The notes: generated from the sequence alone by a model not told the origin. Positions 1 to 12,057 are shown, counted from the stretch's first letter. The stretch: DNA of 64,000 nt from Marichromatium bheemlicum (GCF_012276755.1 NZ_JAAXKX010000002.1:1-64000); one strand, 5' to 3'. Program-made: numbers and translations.

Positions 1-57
1 AATCTGTGGCGTGCCGGACGTCGCAACGCCGACACGCCTGGTGCGCGGATGCGCAGA

Positions 58-79
58 CGCGCGGTCGGTCGACCGCGCG
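58..79 (-). terminator. Hairpin just after rpsB
   Basis: A perfect 9-bp stem with a 4-nt loop lies 5 bases past the rpsB stop codon. No T-tract follows on the minus strand, so this is at most a weak or attenuating terminator. In many gammaproteobacteria tsf follows rpsB and a hairpin in this spacer lowers tsf expression; tsf would lie off the left edge. Confidence 0.5.
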
Positions 80-83
80 GGTC

Positions 84-830
84 TTACTCCGCCGCGCCCT
101 CTTCGGCCGCCATCGGCTCGACCTCGTCGCGACCGACCATCGCTGCGGCGGTGTTGCGACCGTCGATGATGGCATCGGCTGCGCCGGTGATGTAGAGACG
201 CACGGCGCGCAGGGCGTCGTCGTTACCCGGGATAACGAAGTCGACGGTGCTCGGCTCGTTGTTGGTGTCGACCACACCGATGACCGGGATACCGAGCTTG
301 TTGGCCTCGTTGACCGCGTTCTTCTCGTGACCGACATCGATCACGAACATGGCATCGGGCAGCCCGTCCATGTCCTTGATACCGCCGATGCTCAGCTCGA
401 GCTTGTCACGCTCGCGCGACAGCCCCAGGGCCTCTTTCTTGTTGAAGCGCTCGATCGAGCCATCCTCGAACATCGCCTCAAGCTCCTTCAGGCGCTTGAC
501 CGACTGGCGGATGGTCTTGAAGTTGGTGAGCATGCCGCCGAGCCAACGGTGGTTGACGTAGGGCATCCCGCAACGGATAGCCTCTTCCTTGAGCACGTCG
601 CGCGCCGCGCGCTTGGTGCCGACGAAGAGGATCTTGCCGCCGTTGGCGGTGAGCGAACCCATGAAGTTGACCGCCTCCTGATACAGGGGCAGGGTCTTCT
701 CCAGGTTGATGATGTGGATCTTGTTGCGGTGGCCGAAGATGAACGGGGCCATCTTGGGGTTCCAGTAGCGGGTCTGGTGGCCGAAGTGGACACCAGCTTC
801 CAGCATCTGGCGCATCGTGATCTTGCTCAA
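84..830 (-). CDS. rpsB: 30S ribosomal protein S2
   Basis: Structural protein of the small ribosomal subunit, needed for assembly of S1 and for translation initiation. The 248-residue product matches S2 along its length, with the segments [15 protein letters not shown] near the N-terminus, [18 protein letters not shown] and [14 protein letters not shown]. The frame is open much further upstream, but homology begins at [13 protein letters not shown] therefore chose the TTG at 830, which has AGGA about 7 bases upstream; the ATG five codons later would cut the usual N-terminus. The remaining open frame upstream is leader. It is divergent from map across a shared 511-bp region. Confidence 0.97.
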   Translation of the reverse strand: MSKITMRQMLEAGVHFGHQTRYWNPKMAPFIFGHRNKIHIINLEKTLPLYQEAVNFMGSLTANGGKILFVGTKRAARDVLKEEAIRCGMPYVNHRWLGGMLTNFKTIRQSVKRLKELEAMFEDGSIERFNKKEALGLSRERDKLELSIGGIKDMDGLPDAMFVIDVGHEKNAVNEANKLGIPVIGVVDTNNEPSTVDFVIPGNDDALRAVRLYITGAADAIIDGRNTAAAMVGRDEVEPMAAEEGAAE

Positions 831-1341
831 GGTATGATTCCTATTTGTAACGGGTTGGGCCTCCACGCATCCCACACGACAACCTGCCAGGCAGGCACCC
901 AGTCGTATGTGTCGACGCGTGTGTGAGCAGTGGTTGGCGAGCGACCGTAGAGCGGGCAAGGGCCCGCGCGCGAGGTCAGCGCGACCGGCGCGTATTTTGG
1001 AGGTTTGACCTGAAAAACGAAAGCGAAAAACCGCAGTTTTCCGCTTGGCAAGCCTGCCTCGCATCCTCACATGGACGGGCAAAAGGCCCATGCGGTTTGC
1101 GGCAACGCGCTGCATTTTATAGCATAAGCGGCTTGCTGCGAGCAATTACCCGACAGCCATCCGGCGCTCTCGGGACGCCGCGGCACCCCCGGGGAACGCA
1201 CGCCAATCCCCGGCGTCTCGCCATTCCGGCTCGTCCGAGCCCGGGCTCCTCCAGCAAACATCAGCCCGCACCCGGTATCCAGCCAATGGCCTGCCAACAG
1301 AAACCGATTATCATTTAACATTGAACTCCTGTGACCAGCCG
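831..1341. other. Divergent rpsB/map intergenic region with long rpsB leader
   Basis: Gene-free 511 bp. From the predicted rpsB promoter near 1116-1145 the transcript would carry an untranslated leader of about 280 nt before the TTG start. Enterobacteria have a structured autoregulatory rpsB leader (Rfam t44) in the same map-rpsB gap, so an S2-responsive leader is plausible; I recognised no conserved core by eye. On the plus strand TATCAT at 1309-1314 could be a map -10 element, but its -35 is poor. Confidence 0.45.
1116..1145 (-). promoter_or_regulatory. Predicted sigma-70 promoter of rpsB
   Basis: Read on the minus strand, TTGCTC (1140-1145) and TATAAA (1116-1121) are separated by 18 bases. 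This is the best promoter-like pair in the gap and lies in an AT-rich patch of otherwise GC-rich DNA. Confidence 0.55.
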
Positions 1342-2121
1342 ATGAGTGTGCCGATCAAGACTCCAGAAGAAATCGAGAAGATGCGTGTCGCCTGCCGGCT
1401 CGCTGCCGATGTGCTCGACATGATCGAACCCCACATCCAGCCTGGCGTGACCACCGGCGAACTCGACCGCATCTGTCACGAATACATCACCGAGGTGCAG
1501 CAGGCGATCCCCGCCCCGCTCAACTATCACGGCTTCCCCAAGTCGATCTGCACCTCGGTCAACCACCAGGTCTGCCACGGCATCCCCGGTAACAAGCGCC
1601 TCAAGAAGGGTGACGTGCTCAATATCGACGTCACCGTCATCAAGGACGGTTTCCACGGCGATACCAGCAAGATGTTCTTCGTCGGCGAACCCTCGATCCT
1701 CGCCCGGCGCTTGGTCAACGTCACCCGCGAGGCGCTGTTCATCGGCATCGACCAGGTACGCCCCGGCGCCACCCTCGGCGACATCGGCCACGCCATCCAG
1801 CGCTTCGTCGAGGGCAAGGGCTTCTCGGTGGTACGCGAGTACTGCGGCCACGGCATCGGCCGCGGCTTCCACGAGGACCCGCAGGTACTGCACTACGGCT
1901 CGCCCGGCACCGGTATGGAGCTGCGCGAGGGGATGATCTTCACCATCGAACCGATGGTCAACACCGGCAAACGCCACATCAAACAGCTCCCCGACGGCTG
2001 GACCGTGGTCACCAAGGACCGCAGCCTCTCGGCACAGTGGGAGCACACCCTGCTGGTCACCGCCGAGGGCTCGGAGATCCTCACCCTGAGACGCGAGGAA
2101 CGCGAGCAGGCCGAGGCCTGA
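1342..2121 (+). CDS. map: Type I methionine aminopeptidase
   Basis: Removes the initiator methionine from nascent proteins. The 259-residue protein matches bacterial type I enzymes from SVPIKTPEEIEKMR onward. The five metal ligands of the family are visible: two Asp in NIDVTVIKDGFHGDTSKMF, His in GHGIGRGFHE, Glu in FTIEPM and Glu in WEHTLLV. The open frame extends back to a TTG at 1321, but the ATG at 1342 matches the family N-terminus. glnD starts 4 bases after the stop, so the two are probably co-transcribed. Confidence 0.96.
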   Translation: MSVPIKTPEEIEKMRVACRLAADVLDMIEPHIQPGVTTGELDRICHEYITEVQQAIPAPLNYHGFPKSICTSVNHQVCHGIPGNKRLKKGDVLNIDVTVIKDGFHGDTSKMFFVGEPSILARRLVNVTREALFIGIDQVRPGATLGDIGHAIQRFVEGKGFSVVREYCGHGIGRGFHEDPQVLHYGSPGTGMELREGMIFTIEPMVNTGKRHIKQLPDGWTVVTKDRSLSAQWEHTLLVTAEGSEILTLRREEREQAEA

Positions 2122-2125
2122 GCCG

Positions 2126-4780
2126 ATGAACGACACCGCGCCCCCCGCCCCGCTAGCGCCCGAGCCACTGCCGCACCGCGCCCGCATCGACAGCTACCGG
2201 GGTCGACTCCAGGCCGGGCGCGAGTCGCTCTACGCGCGCTTCGACCAAGGCGCCCCGGTCGCCGAGCTGGTCCTCGCGCACAGCGACCTCATCGACGGCG
2301 TGCTGCGCGAACTCTGGGCCGAGCACCTCGGCGACGCCGAGGGCGCGACCCTGGTCGCGGTCGGCGGCTATGGCCGGCGCGAGCTACAGCCGGCCTCCGA
2401 CGTCGACATCCTGATCCTGGTTGCCCCCGACGCCGAACCCCGCCTCTCCGGCCAGCTCGAGGTCCTACTCACCCTGCTCTGGGACATCGGGCTCGAGGTC
2501 GGGCACAGTGTGCGCAGCGTCGAGGACTGCGTGCGCGAGGCCGATCAGGACGTCACCGTGATGACCAACCTGATCGAGGCGCGTCTGCTCATCGGAGACG
2601 CCGCACTCTATGCCCGCATGCTCGAGGCCACGGGGCCGGGGCGACTCTGGGACAGCGCCCGCTTCTTCGCCGCCAAGACCGCCGAACAGCAGGCACGCTG
2701 GGAGAAGTACGGCGGCACCGCCTACAACCTCGAGCCCAACATCAAGGAGAACCCCGGCGGACTGCGCGACATCCAGATGATCGCCTGGGTGGCCAAGCGC
2801 CACTTCGCCGCCAAGACGCTCCACGACCTGGTGCGCTACGACTTCCTCACCGAGGCCGAGTACCACACCCTGATCGAGGGCCAGACCCTGCTGTGGCGCA
2901 TCCGCTTCTCGCTGCACCGGCTCGCGGGGCGCCGCGAGGACCGACTGCTGTTCGATCACCAGCGCGCCCTGGCGCACGCCTTCGGCTTCTGCGACGGCCC
3001 CAACAACCTCGCCGTCGAGCAGTTCATGCAGCAGTACTATCGCACCGTGCAGGAACTCAACCGGCTCAACGAGATGCTGTTGCAGCTGTTTCGTGAAGCG
3101 ATCCTGCTACGCGACGTCCTCGGTCCGCCAGTGGCGATCAACCGCCGCTTCCAGTCGCGCAGCGGCTATCTCGAGGTCGTCAATCCGCGTGTCTTCCAGC
3201 GCTACCCCCTCGCGCTGCTCGAGGTCTTCCACCTGCTCCAGACCCGCCCCGAACTCGAGGGCATCCGCGCCAGCACCATCCGCCTGATCCGCGAGAACCA
3301 CCACCGCATCGACACCCGCTTCCGCGCCGACCTGCGCGCGCGCAGCCTGTTCATGGAGATCCTGCGCGAACCCAACGGACTGACCCACGCGATGCGCCGG
3401 ATGAACCGCTACGGCGTGCTCGCCGCCTACATCCCGGCCTTTGCCAACATCGTCGGGCGGATGCAGTACGACCTGCTCCATGTCTATACCGTCGACGAGC
3501 ACACCCTCACCGTCATCCGCAACCTGCGCCGTTTTGCCATCCCCAAGCACGACGCCGAATTCCCGCTGTGCAGTGCCATTGCCCGGCGTATCCCCAAGAT
3601 CGAGCTGCTCTATCTCGCCGGGCTGTTCCACGACATCGCCAAGGGGCGCGGCGGCGACCACTCCCAGCTCGGCGCCCACGACGCCTGGGACTTCTGCCAA
3701 CAACACGGCCTCAGCGCCTTCGACAGTCGTCTGGTCTCCTGGCTGGTGGAGAACCACCTGGTGATGTCGATGACCGCCCAGCGCAAGGACATCAGCGATC
3801 CCGAGGTGATCCAGACCTTCGCCGAGCGCATCGGTGACCCCAACCGACTCGACTATCTCTATCTGCTCACCGTCGCCGACACCCGCGCCACCAACCCCGA
3901 GCGCTGGAACGGCTGGAAGGACGCACTGCTGCGCGAGCTCTATCACGCCACCCGCCGCGCCCTGCTACGCGGACTCGACAACCCCCAGGCCCAGGACGAA
4001 CTGATCCAGCAGAAACAGCTCGAGGCACTACGCCTGGTCGCTCGCTACGGCGCCGACCCCGAGGCCTGTCGCGCACTATGGCGCAAGTTCAGCTTCGACT
4101 TCTTCCTGCACAACTCGCCCGGCGAGATCGCCTGGCAGAGCCGACAGATCCTCTGCGCCGACCCCGATGCCCTACCGCTGGCGGTGATCCGCCCCGTGAC
4201 AGCGCGTGGCGCCAGCGAAATCTTCATCTACACCGCCGACCGCACTAACCTGTTCGGCCGCACCACCGCCATGCTCGACCAGCTCGGCCTGAGCATCATG
4301 GACGCGCGGGTCATGACCACCGACGACGGCATGGCGGTGAGCAGCTACCAGGTTCTTGATCAGGGCGGCACCCCGGTCGACGGCGCCCTGCGCATGGAGG
4401 AGATCCGCACCGCGCTGACCGAGGAGCTGCGTCATGAGGAGGACAACGAGATCCGAGTGGCACGCAGACTACCGCGCCGCCACCGTTGCTTCCCGGTCGA
4501 CACCCGGGTGAGCTTCGCCACCGACGAGCCCAACCGCCGCACCATCATGCGCCTGAGCACCCTCGACTGCCCCGGCCTGCTCGCCGAGGTCGGCGCGGTG
4601 TTCCGTGACTGCGGGGTGCGGTTGCAGAACGCCAAGATCGCCACCGTCGGCGCCGAGGTCGACGACGTCTTCTTCATCACCGACACCGACGACACCCCGA
4701 TCACCTGCGAGAACGCCCTCGCCTGCCTGCGCCGCGAGATCTGCGACCGGCTCGAACAACACACCCGCGGCGAACGCTGA
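2126..4780 (+). CDS. glnD: Bifunctional PII uridylyltransferase/uridylyl-removing enzyme
   Basis: Senses glutamine and modifies PII proteins, controlling nitrogen assimilation. The 884-residue length matches E. coli GlnD (about 890). The nucleotidyltransferase signature GGYGRREL followed by SDVDILIL is at residues 80-98. An HD hydrolase motif (LFHDIAKGRGGDH) sits near residue 500. Two C-terminal ACT domains, about 700-790 and 805-884, bind glutamine. It follows map directly. The 3' end borders a repeat-filled intergenic region. Confidence 0.96.
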   Translation: MNDTAPPAPLAPEPLPHRARIDSYRGRLQAGRESLYARFDQGAPVAELVLAHSDLIDGVLRELWAEHLGDAEGATLVAVGGYGRRELQPASDVDILILVAPDAEPRLSGQLEVLLTLLWDIGLEVGHSVRSVEDCVREADQDVTVMTNLIEARLLIGDAALYARMLEATGPGRLWDSARFFAAKTAEQQARWEKYGGTAYNLEPNIKENPGGLRDIQMIAWVAKRHFAAKTLHDLVRYDFLTEAEYHTLIEGQTLLWRIRFSLHRLAGRREDRLLFDHQRALAHAFGFCDGPNNLAVEQFMQQYYRTVQELNRLNEMLLQLFREAILLRDVLGPPVAINRRFQSRSGYLEVVNPRVFQRYPLALLEVFHLLQTRPELEGIRASTIRLIRENHHRIDTRFRADLRARSLFMEILREPNGLTHAMRRMNRYGVLAAYIPAFANIVGRMQYDLLHVYTVDEHTLTVIRNLRRFAIPKHDAEFPLCSAIARRIPKIELLYLAGLFHDIAKGRGGDHSQLGAHDAWDFCQQHGLSAFDSRLVSWLVENHLVMSMTAQRKDISDPEVIQTFAERIGDPNRLDYLYLLTVADTRATNPERWNGWKDALLRELYHATRRALLRGLDNPQAQDELIQQKQLEALRLVARYGADPEACRALWRKFSFDFFLHNSPGEIAWQSRQILCADPDALPLAVIRPVTARGASEIFIYTADRTNLFGRTTAMLDQLGLSIMDARVMTTDDGMAVSSYQVLDQGGTPVDGALRMEEIRTALTEELRHEEDNEIRVARRLPRRHRCFPVDTRVSFATDEPNRRTIMRLSTLDCPGLLAEVGAVFRDCGVRLQNAKIATVGAEVDDVFFITDTDDTPITCENALACLRREICDRLEQHTRGER

Positions 4781-4975
4781 CCCAAGCGGCCAGCGAGAGC
4801 TTGAACCACAAAGGCGCAAAGGACACCAAGGGCTAAAAAGGCAAGAAGGGTCAGGCGACCTGGCGAGGACACCACCGAGCGGCGTAACATCGACGCCGCT
4901 CGGCCACTCCTTCCCCAACCACCCGAAACGCCCCTGGCGTAGGCGGCGCAAAGCGCAGCGTGCCCATCGCGGGTT

Positions 4976-5055
4976 CAGCGGCCAGCGGCCAGCGGCCAGC
5001 GGCCAGCGGCCAGCGGCCAGCGGCCAGCGGCCAGCGGCCAGCGGCCAGCGGCCAG
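4976..5055 (+). repeat. Tandem heptamer array (GCCAGCG)n
   Basis: About 11.4 perfect copies of the 7-bp unit GCCAGCG over 80 bp, ending just before the second TTGAACC-type arm. Copy number is likely variable by slippage. It translates in several frames into meaningless repeats. Confidence 0.95.
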
Positions 5056-5130
5056 AAGATTGAACCGCCAAGACACGAAGACCGCAAAGGGGGTTGGGTG
5101 TGCAAGACGCCGACGCCGCTCGCCACTGTC

Positions 5131-5164
5131 GGCTGGTGGCTGGTGGCTGGTGGCTGGTGGCTGA
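5131..5164 (+). repeat. Tandem heptamer array (GGCTGGT)n
   Basis: Nearly five copies of the 7-bp unit GGCTGGT. The unit is close to the reverse complement of the upstream GCCAGCG array, so a transcript across both could fold the arrays together, using G-U pairs. Confidence 0.9.
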
Positions 5165-5337
5165 CCGCTGATAGCTGGCCGTTTTTCCCTTCGCATCCCT
5201 GGCGGCCTTGCGGTTCAATCCGCTGACGGCGACGACTGCCCCCATGGAGCCGCCCCCGCCCTTCGCCTATACTAAACGCTTTTTCCCAGCGCCCGGCGCG
5301 TCCTCGCGACCCGTCGGCGAGCAGGTCTTTTGCCCTT

Positions 5338-6534
5338 ATGAACCCGGATCTGGACCGTCTCCAATCCTATCCCTTCCAGCGTCTCGCAGCCCTCAAGCAG
5401 GGGTTGGAGCCGCCGCTCGATCGCGACCACATCGCGCTCTCGATCGGCGAGCCCAAGCACCCCACGCCGAGCCTGATCGGCGAGGCGCTGATCGCGCACC
5501 TGCACCAGCTCTCTGGCTATCCCAGCACCCGCGGGCTGCCGGCGTTGCGCGAGGCGATCGCCGACTGGCTCGACCAGCGCTTCGCCCTCGGCGCGACGAT
5601 CGACCCGGAGCGCCAGGTGCTGCCGGTCAACGGCACCCGCGAGGCGCTGTTCGCCTTCGCCCAGGCCTGCGTGGCACGCACCACGCCGGTCCCGCTGGTG
5701 CTGATGCCCAACCCCTTCTATCAGATCTACGAGGGCGCGGCGCTGCTCGCCGGGGCCGAGCCGCGCTATCTGCCCTGCACCGCCGAGACCGGGTTCCTGC
5801 CCGACTTCTCGGCGGTCGATGCGGCGACCTGGGAACGCTGCCAGCTGCTCTATCTGTGCTCGCCGGGCAACCCCACGGGCGCGGTGGCCGACCGTGAGAC
5901 CCTCGCCGAGCTGATCGCCCTGGCGCACCGCTACGACTTCGTCATCGCCTCCGACGAGTGCTACTCCGAGCTCTATCTCGATGAGCAGGCGCCGCCGCCG
6001 GGGCTACTAGAGGTCTCGGCGGCCATCGGCAACCCCGATTTCTCGCGCTGCGTGGTCTTCCACAGCCTCTCCAAGCGCTCCAACGCACCGGGGCTGCGTT
6101 CGGGCTTCGTCGCCGGTGACGCCGAGGTGATCGAGCGCTTCTTCCTCTATCGCACCTATCACGGCTGCGCCATGCCGCTGCACCACCAGCACGCGAGCAT
6201 CGCCGCCTGGCGCGACGAGACGCACGTGCGCGAGAATCGCGTGCGCTATCGCGAGAAGTTCGCCGCCGTCGCCGAGGTGCTCGACGGCGCGCTCCCGCTC
6301 CGCCTCCCCGAGGCGGGCTTCTATCTCTGGCCCGAGACCCCGATCAGCGACACCGAGTTGGCGCGCCGGCTCTATGCCGAGGAACATGTCACCGTCTTGC
6401 CGGGCAGCTTCCTCTCACGCACCGCCGATGGCCACAACCCGGGTGAACGCCACATCCGTCTCGCCCTGGTGGCCCCACTCGACGAGTGCGTCGACGCCGC
6501 CCGTCGCATCCGCCGCTGCATCGAGCGGCTGTGA
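5338..6534 (+). CDS. dapC: Succinyldiaminopimelate aminotransferase
   Basis: PLP-dependent class I/II aminotransferase proposed to convert N-succinyl-2-amino-6-oxopimelate to N-succinyl-LL-diaminopimelate in lysine and peptidoglycan synthesis. The 398-residue protein shows [12 protein letters not shown], the [16 protein letters not shown] segment, PGNPTGAV, and the PLP lysine region [16 protein letters not shown]. Position directly before dapD and dapE favours DapC over a general aspartate-type enzyme. The ATG at 5338 gives the family N-terminus [22 protein letters not shown] sequence at 5268-5273 may be a -10 element. Confidence 0.92.
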   Translation: MNPDLDRLQSYPFQRLAALKQGLEPPLDRDHIALSIGEPKHPTPSLIGEALIAHLHQLSGYPSTRGLPALREAIADWLDQRFALGATIDPERQVLPVNGTREALFAFAQACVARTTPVPLVLMPNPFYQIYEGAALLAGAEPRYLPCTAETGFLPDFSAVDAATWERCQLLYLCSPGNPTGAVADRETLAELIALAHRYDFVIASDECYSELYLDEQAPPPGLLEVSAAIGNPDFSRCVVFHSLSKRSNAPGLRSGFVAGDAEVIERFFLYRTYHGCAMPLHHQHASIAAWRDETHVRENRVRYREKFAAVAEVLDGALPLRLPEAGFYLWPETPISDTELARRLYAEEHVTVLPGSFLSRTADGHNPGERHIRLALVAPLDECVDAARRIRRCIERL

Positions 6535-6590
6535 GCCGGCGCGCCCAACCGCATCTATTCCAACCCTTCAGCAACGAGAGAACCGAGCCC

Positions 6591-8906
<2,316 letters not shown>

Positions 8907-8935
8907 GGCTCAGGGCCCGGCAGCGCCCGCCACCC

Positions 8936-9211
8936 TCAGGGGGCGAAGCGCTGCTGCGCGGCCTCCGGCAACACGATGTTGAGCTCCAGCACCTCGTGGG
9001 CGTCTTCCTGCTCGTAGTTGACCGAGACAGCGTTCATGTCGACATCGACGTACTTGCGGATGACGTCGATGATCTCCTGCTGCAGCTTGGGCAGGTAGGA
9101 GGGACGATCGCGCGCGGCCCGGTCGTGCGCCACCAGGATCTGCAGCCGCTCCTTGGCAACGTTGGCGGAACCCTTCGGCTGCGAAGAGCGGAAGTAGTCG
9201 AGTAGGCCCAT
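8936..9211 (-). CDS. minE: Cell division topological specificity factor MinE
   Basis: Drives pole-to-pole oscillation of MinD and restricts MinCD inhibition of FtsZ to the poles. The 91-residue protein has the N-terminal membrane/MinD-binding segment MGLLDYFRSS, then KERLQILVAHDRA and the C-terminal topological-specificity part. It is last in minC-minD-minE, 3 bp after minD, and converges with dapE. Confidence 0.96.
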   Translation of the reverse strand: MGLLDYFRSSQPKGSANVAKERLQILVAHDRAARDRPSYLPKLQQEIIDVIRKYVDVDMNAVSVNYEQEDAHEVLELNIVLPEAAQQRFAP

Positions 9212-9214
9212 GGG

Positions 9215-10024
9215 TCACCCCTTGAATAGCCGGCTCAGGAAGCCCTTCCTCTCCGCTTCCAGGAAGCGGTGTGGGATATCCTCCCCGAGATAACGCGATA
9301 CGGTGTCGAAGTAGGCCTGACCGGCATCGCTTTCACGATCGAGGATCACCGGGATGCCGGCGTTGGAGGCACTCAGCACCGCCTTGGACTCGGGGATCAC
9401 CCCGAGTAGTGTCAGCGACAGGATCTCTTGTACGTCCTCGACACTGAGCATGTCGCCATTGTCGACCCGGCGCGGGTCATAGCGCGTCAGCAACAGGTGC
9501 TCGCGAATCGGCTCCTGACCATTCTCGGCGCGACGCGACTTACTCGACAGGATACCAAGCATGCGGTCGGAGTCACGCACCGAGGAGACCTCGGGGTTGG
9601 TGACCACGATGGCATCATCGGCATAGTACATCGCCATGGTCGCGCCGTGCTCGATCCCGGCGGGGGAGTCGCAGACCACGAAGTCGAAGCCGTCGGAGAG
9701 TTCCTCGAGCACCCGCCCGACCTCCTCCTTGGCCAAGGCATCCTTGTCGCGGGTCTGCGAGGCCGGGAGGATATAGAGATGGTCACAACGCTTGTCGCGG
9801 ATCAGCGCCTGATTGAGGGTCGCCTCCTGCTTGATGACATTGACGAAGTCGTAGACCACGCGTCGCTCGCACCCCATGATCAAGTCAAGGTTGCGTAGCC
9901 CCACGTCGAAATCGACCACCGCCGTGCGCTTGCCACGCTGGGCCAGTCCCATGGCCAGCGCGGCGGCGGTGGTGGTCTTGCCGACCCCGCCCTTACCCGA
10001 GGTGATTACGATGATTCTCGCCAA
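9215..10024 (-). CDS. minD: Septum site-determining ATPase MinD
   Basis: Membrane-associated ParA/MinD ATPase that recruits MinC and responds to MinE. The 269-residue protein has the deviant Walker A motif GKGGVGKTTT at residues 9-18, the DFDVGLRNLD switch region, the SPAGIEHGA motif and a C-terminal amphipathic targeting helix (GFLSRLFKG). It is the middle gene of the min operon. Confidence 0.97.
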   Translation of the reverse strand: MARIIVITSGKGGVGKTTTAAALAMGLAQRGKRTAVVDFDVGLRNLDLIMGCERRVVYDFVNVIKQEATLNQALIRDKRCDHLYILPASQTRDKDALAKEEVGRVLEELSDGFDFVVCDSPAGIEHGATMAMYYADDAIVVTNPEVSSVRDSDRMLGILSSKSRRAENGQEPIREHLLLTRYDPRRVDNGDMLSVEDVQEILSLTLLGVIPESKAVLSASNAGIPVILDRESDAGQAYFDTVSRYLGEDIPHRFLEAERKGFLSRLFKG

Positions 10025-10075
10025 AGTAGCAGCCTCCTAATGGGGAGTGTTCCGTTCGCCGGTCCCCGGGTCGAT

Positions 10076-10807
10076 TCATAGTTTCTCGATGCGCAGGATC
10101 TTCTGATCGAGAAAGATCTGCACCGGGACCCCCTGCAGCTCGGCGGGGATGTTCTCGCTCACCCGGTAATGCCCGGCGATGGCGACCAACTCGGCCTGCA
10201 GGTCCTGGCAGAAGATCCGCGCCGCCAGATCGCCGTTGACGCCCGCCATCGCACGACCACGCAGCGGGCCATAGACATGGATGTTGCCGTCGGCCATCAG
10301 CTCGGCGCCGGAGCTGACCGCCCCGACCACCGAGAGATCGCCACAGGCGGCATAGTGGCGCTGCCCGGAGCGCACCGGACGCGCCACCAACATCGAGGGA
10401 CGGGGCTCGTCGGTCGCCCCCTCGGGGTCGTCCGCCTGCTCACGTGCAGCCGGACGCGGGCCACGCGTGCTGTAACTCTCCCCCAACACCGCCAGCTCCA
10501 TGGTCTCGGCGGCGGCATGCTGCGCCTTGCTGCCCCCGCGCACACCGAAGGGGATCATGCCGTAACCACGCAACAATCCCACCAATAGCGGGAACTCGAC
10601 CTCGCCATCGGCAAAATCACTCAGATCGATGACGATCGGGGTGTTACGAAAAAAATCCGGGGCCTGACCAACCTTGGCACTGAGCTGGTTGGCCACCGCC
10701 TCCATGTCGCCCCCGAGCAACCTGAAGATCGGCAGGGTGAAGCCCGCCGCCTTGAGCTCGAAGGCCGCCGTGGCCTCACCCTCGAGCGATTGTGGATTCG
10801 CTGCCAT
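10076..10807 (-). CDS. minC: Septum site-determining protein MinC
   Basis: FtsZ-polymerisation inhibitor activated by MinD. The 243-residue protein has an N-terminal FtsZ-interacting domain (FELKAAGFTLPIFRLL through PLLVGLLRGYGMIPFGVRGG), a charged linker, and a C-terminal beta-helix that binds MinD (VVGAVSSGAELMADGNIHVYG). The frame extends 22 codons upstream to a GTG at 10873; I chose the ATG at 10807 because homology begins there. No strong ribosome binding site decides between them. Confidence 0.94.
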   Translation of the reverse strand: MAANPQSLEGEATAAFELKAAGFTLPIFRLLGGDMEAVANQLSAKVGQAPDFFRNTPIVIDLSDFADGEVEFPLLVGLLRGYGMIPFGVRGGSKAQHAAAETMELAVLGESYSTRGPRPAAREQADDPEGATDEPRPSMLVARPVRSGQRHYAACGDLSVVGAVSSGAELMADGNIHVYGPLRGRAMAGVNGDLAARIFCQDLQAELVAIAGHYRVSENIPAELQGVPVQIFLDQKILRIEKL

Positions 10808-11012
10808 AGTGTGATCTCGAGCGTCTCGCGCCCCCAGGTCTCCATGCTGTGATCTCACCGGTCGCTGCGGCACGGGCGGACGACCACCCTGTCGAGCGGC
10901 AATGCTAACCGTTCGGCGCGCGCCGGCATAGATGATACAGACGAGCCGTCACCCACCCCACACCCCATTGATGAGGCGACGCCGGGCGAGCCGGCCCGTC
11001 AGCCCGCGCGAC

Positions 11013-11357
11013 TCAGCCCGGAGGCCACTGCAGTGCACGGCCACCGAGTACGTGCAGGTGCAGGTGGAACACCGTCTGGCCGGCCCCGGCGTTGCAGTTG
11101 ATCACGGTACGATAACCGCCCTTGGTGATCCCGGCCTGCTCGGCCACCTTGGCGGCGGCCAACAACAGCTTGCCAAGCAATTCGGCGTCCTCCGGACCGG
11201 CCTCGCTGAGGGTACGGATCGGCTTGCGCGGGATCACCAGCAGGTGGGTGGGGGCCTGCGGGTTGAGATCACGGAAGGCGACGACATCCTCGTCCTCGTA
11301 GACGATGTCGGCCTCCACCTCACCGCGGGCGATCTTGCCGAAGATGGTATCGGTCAT
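11013..11357 (-). CDS. hinT: HIT-family purine nucleoside phosphoramidase
   Basis: Histidine-triad hydrolase of the HinT group, 114 residues, acting on adenosine phosphoramidates. The signature His-Leu-His-Leu-His is present in QTVFHLHLHVLGGR, and the family N-terminus TDTIFGKIARGEV is clear. The ATG at 11357 was chosen over an upstream in-frame start because it begins exactly at that conserved segment. It lies between recR and the min operon on the same strand. The cellular role of the family is poorly defined. Confidence 0.9.
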   Translation of the reverse strand: MTDTIFGKIARGEVEADIVYEDEDVVAFRDLNPQAPTHLLVIPRKPIRTLSEAGPEDAELLGKLLLAAAKVAEQAGITKGGYRTVINCNAGAGQTVFHLHLHVLGGRALQWPPG

Positions 11358-11441
11358 CCTGATATTCGCTCCCAAGATCGAGATGATGCCCCGCACTGGG
11401 GCGAGACGACCGGCACGACGCAAGCGCCCGCCGGTGCCCTT

Positions 11442-12038
11442 CTAGAACGCGCGTCGCCCGGCGAGCGCGAGTGCCAGGGTACCGCTGTCGAGTGCATCCA
11501 GATCTCCCCCCAGGGGTACACCCTGGGCGATCCGGGTGACCGCGACCCCCTGTGCCGCGGCCAACTCGGCCACATACTGGGCCGTCGCCCCGCCCTCGAC
11601 CGTGGGGCTGATGGCAAGCACCAGCTCACGCACCCCACCCTCGGCGAGCAGGGCCTCGAGCCGGTCGAGCCCAAGCTCGGCCGGACCGATGCCGTCGAGC
11701 GGCGAGAGCCGTCCACCGAGCACAAAATAACGCCCGCCAAAATCGGTCGCCTGTTCGATGGCGACGACCTCGGAGGGCTGCTCGACCACGCACAGCAACC
11801 CAGTGTCGCGGCTCGGATCGGCACAGATCGCACAGCGCGCGCGCTCGGTCAGGGTACGACAACGCTCGCAGCGACCGATACGGGTCATCGCCTCGGCCAT
11901 CACCCGCGCCAACCGCTCCCCGCCCGCGCGATCACGCTCGAGCAGGTGGAAGGCGATGCGCTGCGCCGACTTCGGCCCGACCCCGGGCAGGCAGCGCAGC
12001 GCATCGACCAATTGATCGAGCAGCGCCCGCTCGCTCAT
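11442..12038 (-). CDS. recR: Recombination mediator protein RecR
   Basis: With RecO and RecF, loads RecA onto SSB-coated gapped DNA. The 198-residue protein has an N-terminal helix-hairpin-helix ([20 protein letters not shown]), a four-cysteine zinc motif ([16 protein letters not shown]) and a Toprim domain ([32 protein letters not shown]). It lies 19 bp after ybaB in the widespread dnaX-ybaB-recR order. Confidence 0.97.
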   Translation of the reverse strand: MSERALLDQLVDALRCLPGVGPKSAQRIAFHLLERDRAGGERLARVMAEAMTRIGRCERCRTLTERARCAICADPSRDTGLLCVVEQPSEVVAIEQATDFGGRYFVLGGRLSPLDGIGPAELGLDRLEALLAEGGVRELVLAISPTVEGGATAQYVAELAAAQGVAVTRIAQGVPLGGDLDALDSGTLALALAGRRAF

Positions 12039-12057
12039 GCGCGTTCCACCGCCGGAC

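Larger units (their letters stand above)
4801..5219. repeat. Composite intergenic repeat with inverted TTGAACC-type arms
   Basis: The 557-bp gap between glnD and dapC holds no credible gene. A motif of the type TTGAACC(A/G)C-AAG-GC-AAAG occurs at 4801-4830 (+) and 5060-5092 (+), and in reverse orientation ending at about 5219. Between them lie two heptamer arrays. A shorter element with the same inverted arms sits at 14677-14844. The arms resemble a dispersed intergenic repeat rather than a transposon: there is no transposase and no obvious target duplication. Open frames crossing it are low-complexity artefacts. Confidence 0.7.

Noticed and set aside
4976-5164. Possible CRISPR array
   Set aside because: Repeat units are 7 bp with no spacers; likewise the pentamers at 56113-56178.
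4976-5226. Small frames encoding repeated Ala-Ser-Gly-Gln-Arg-Pro-type peptides
   Set aside because: They are translations of the heptamer arrays in several frames, not genes.
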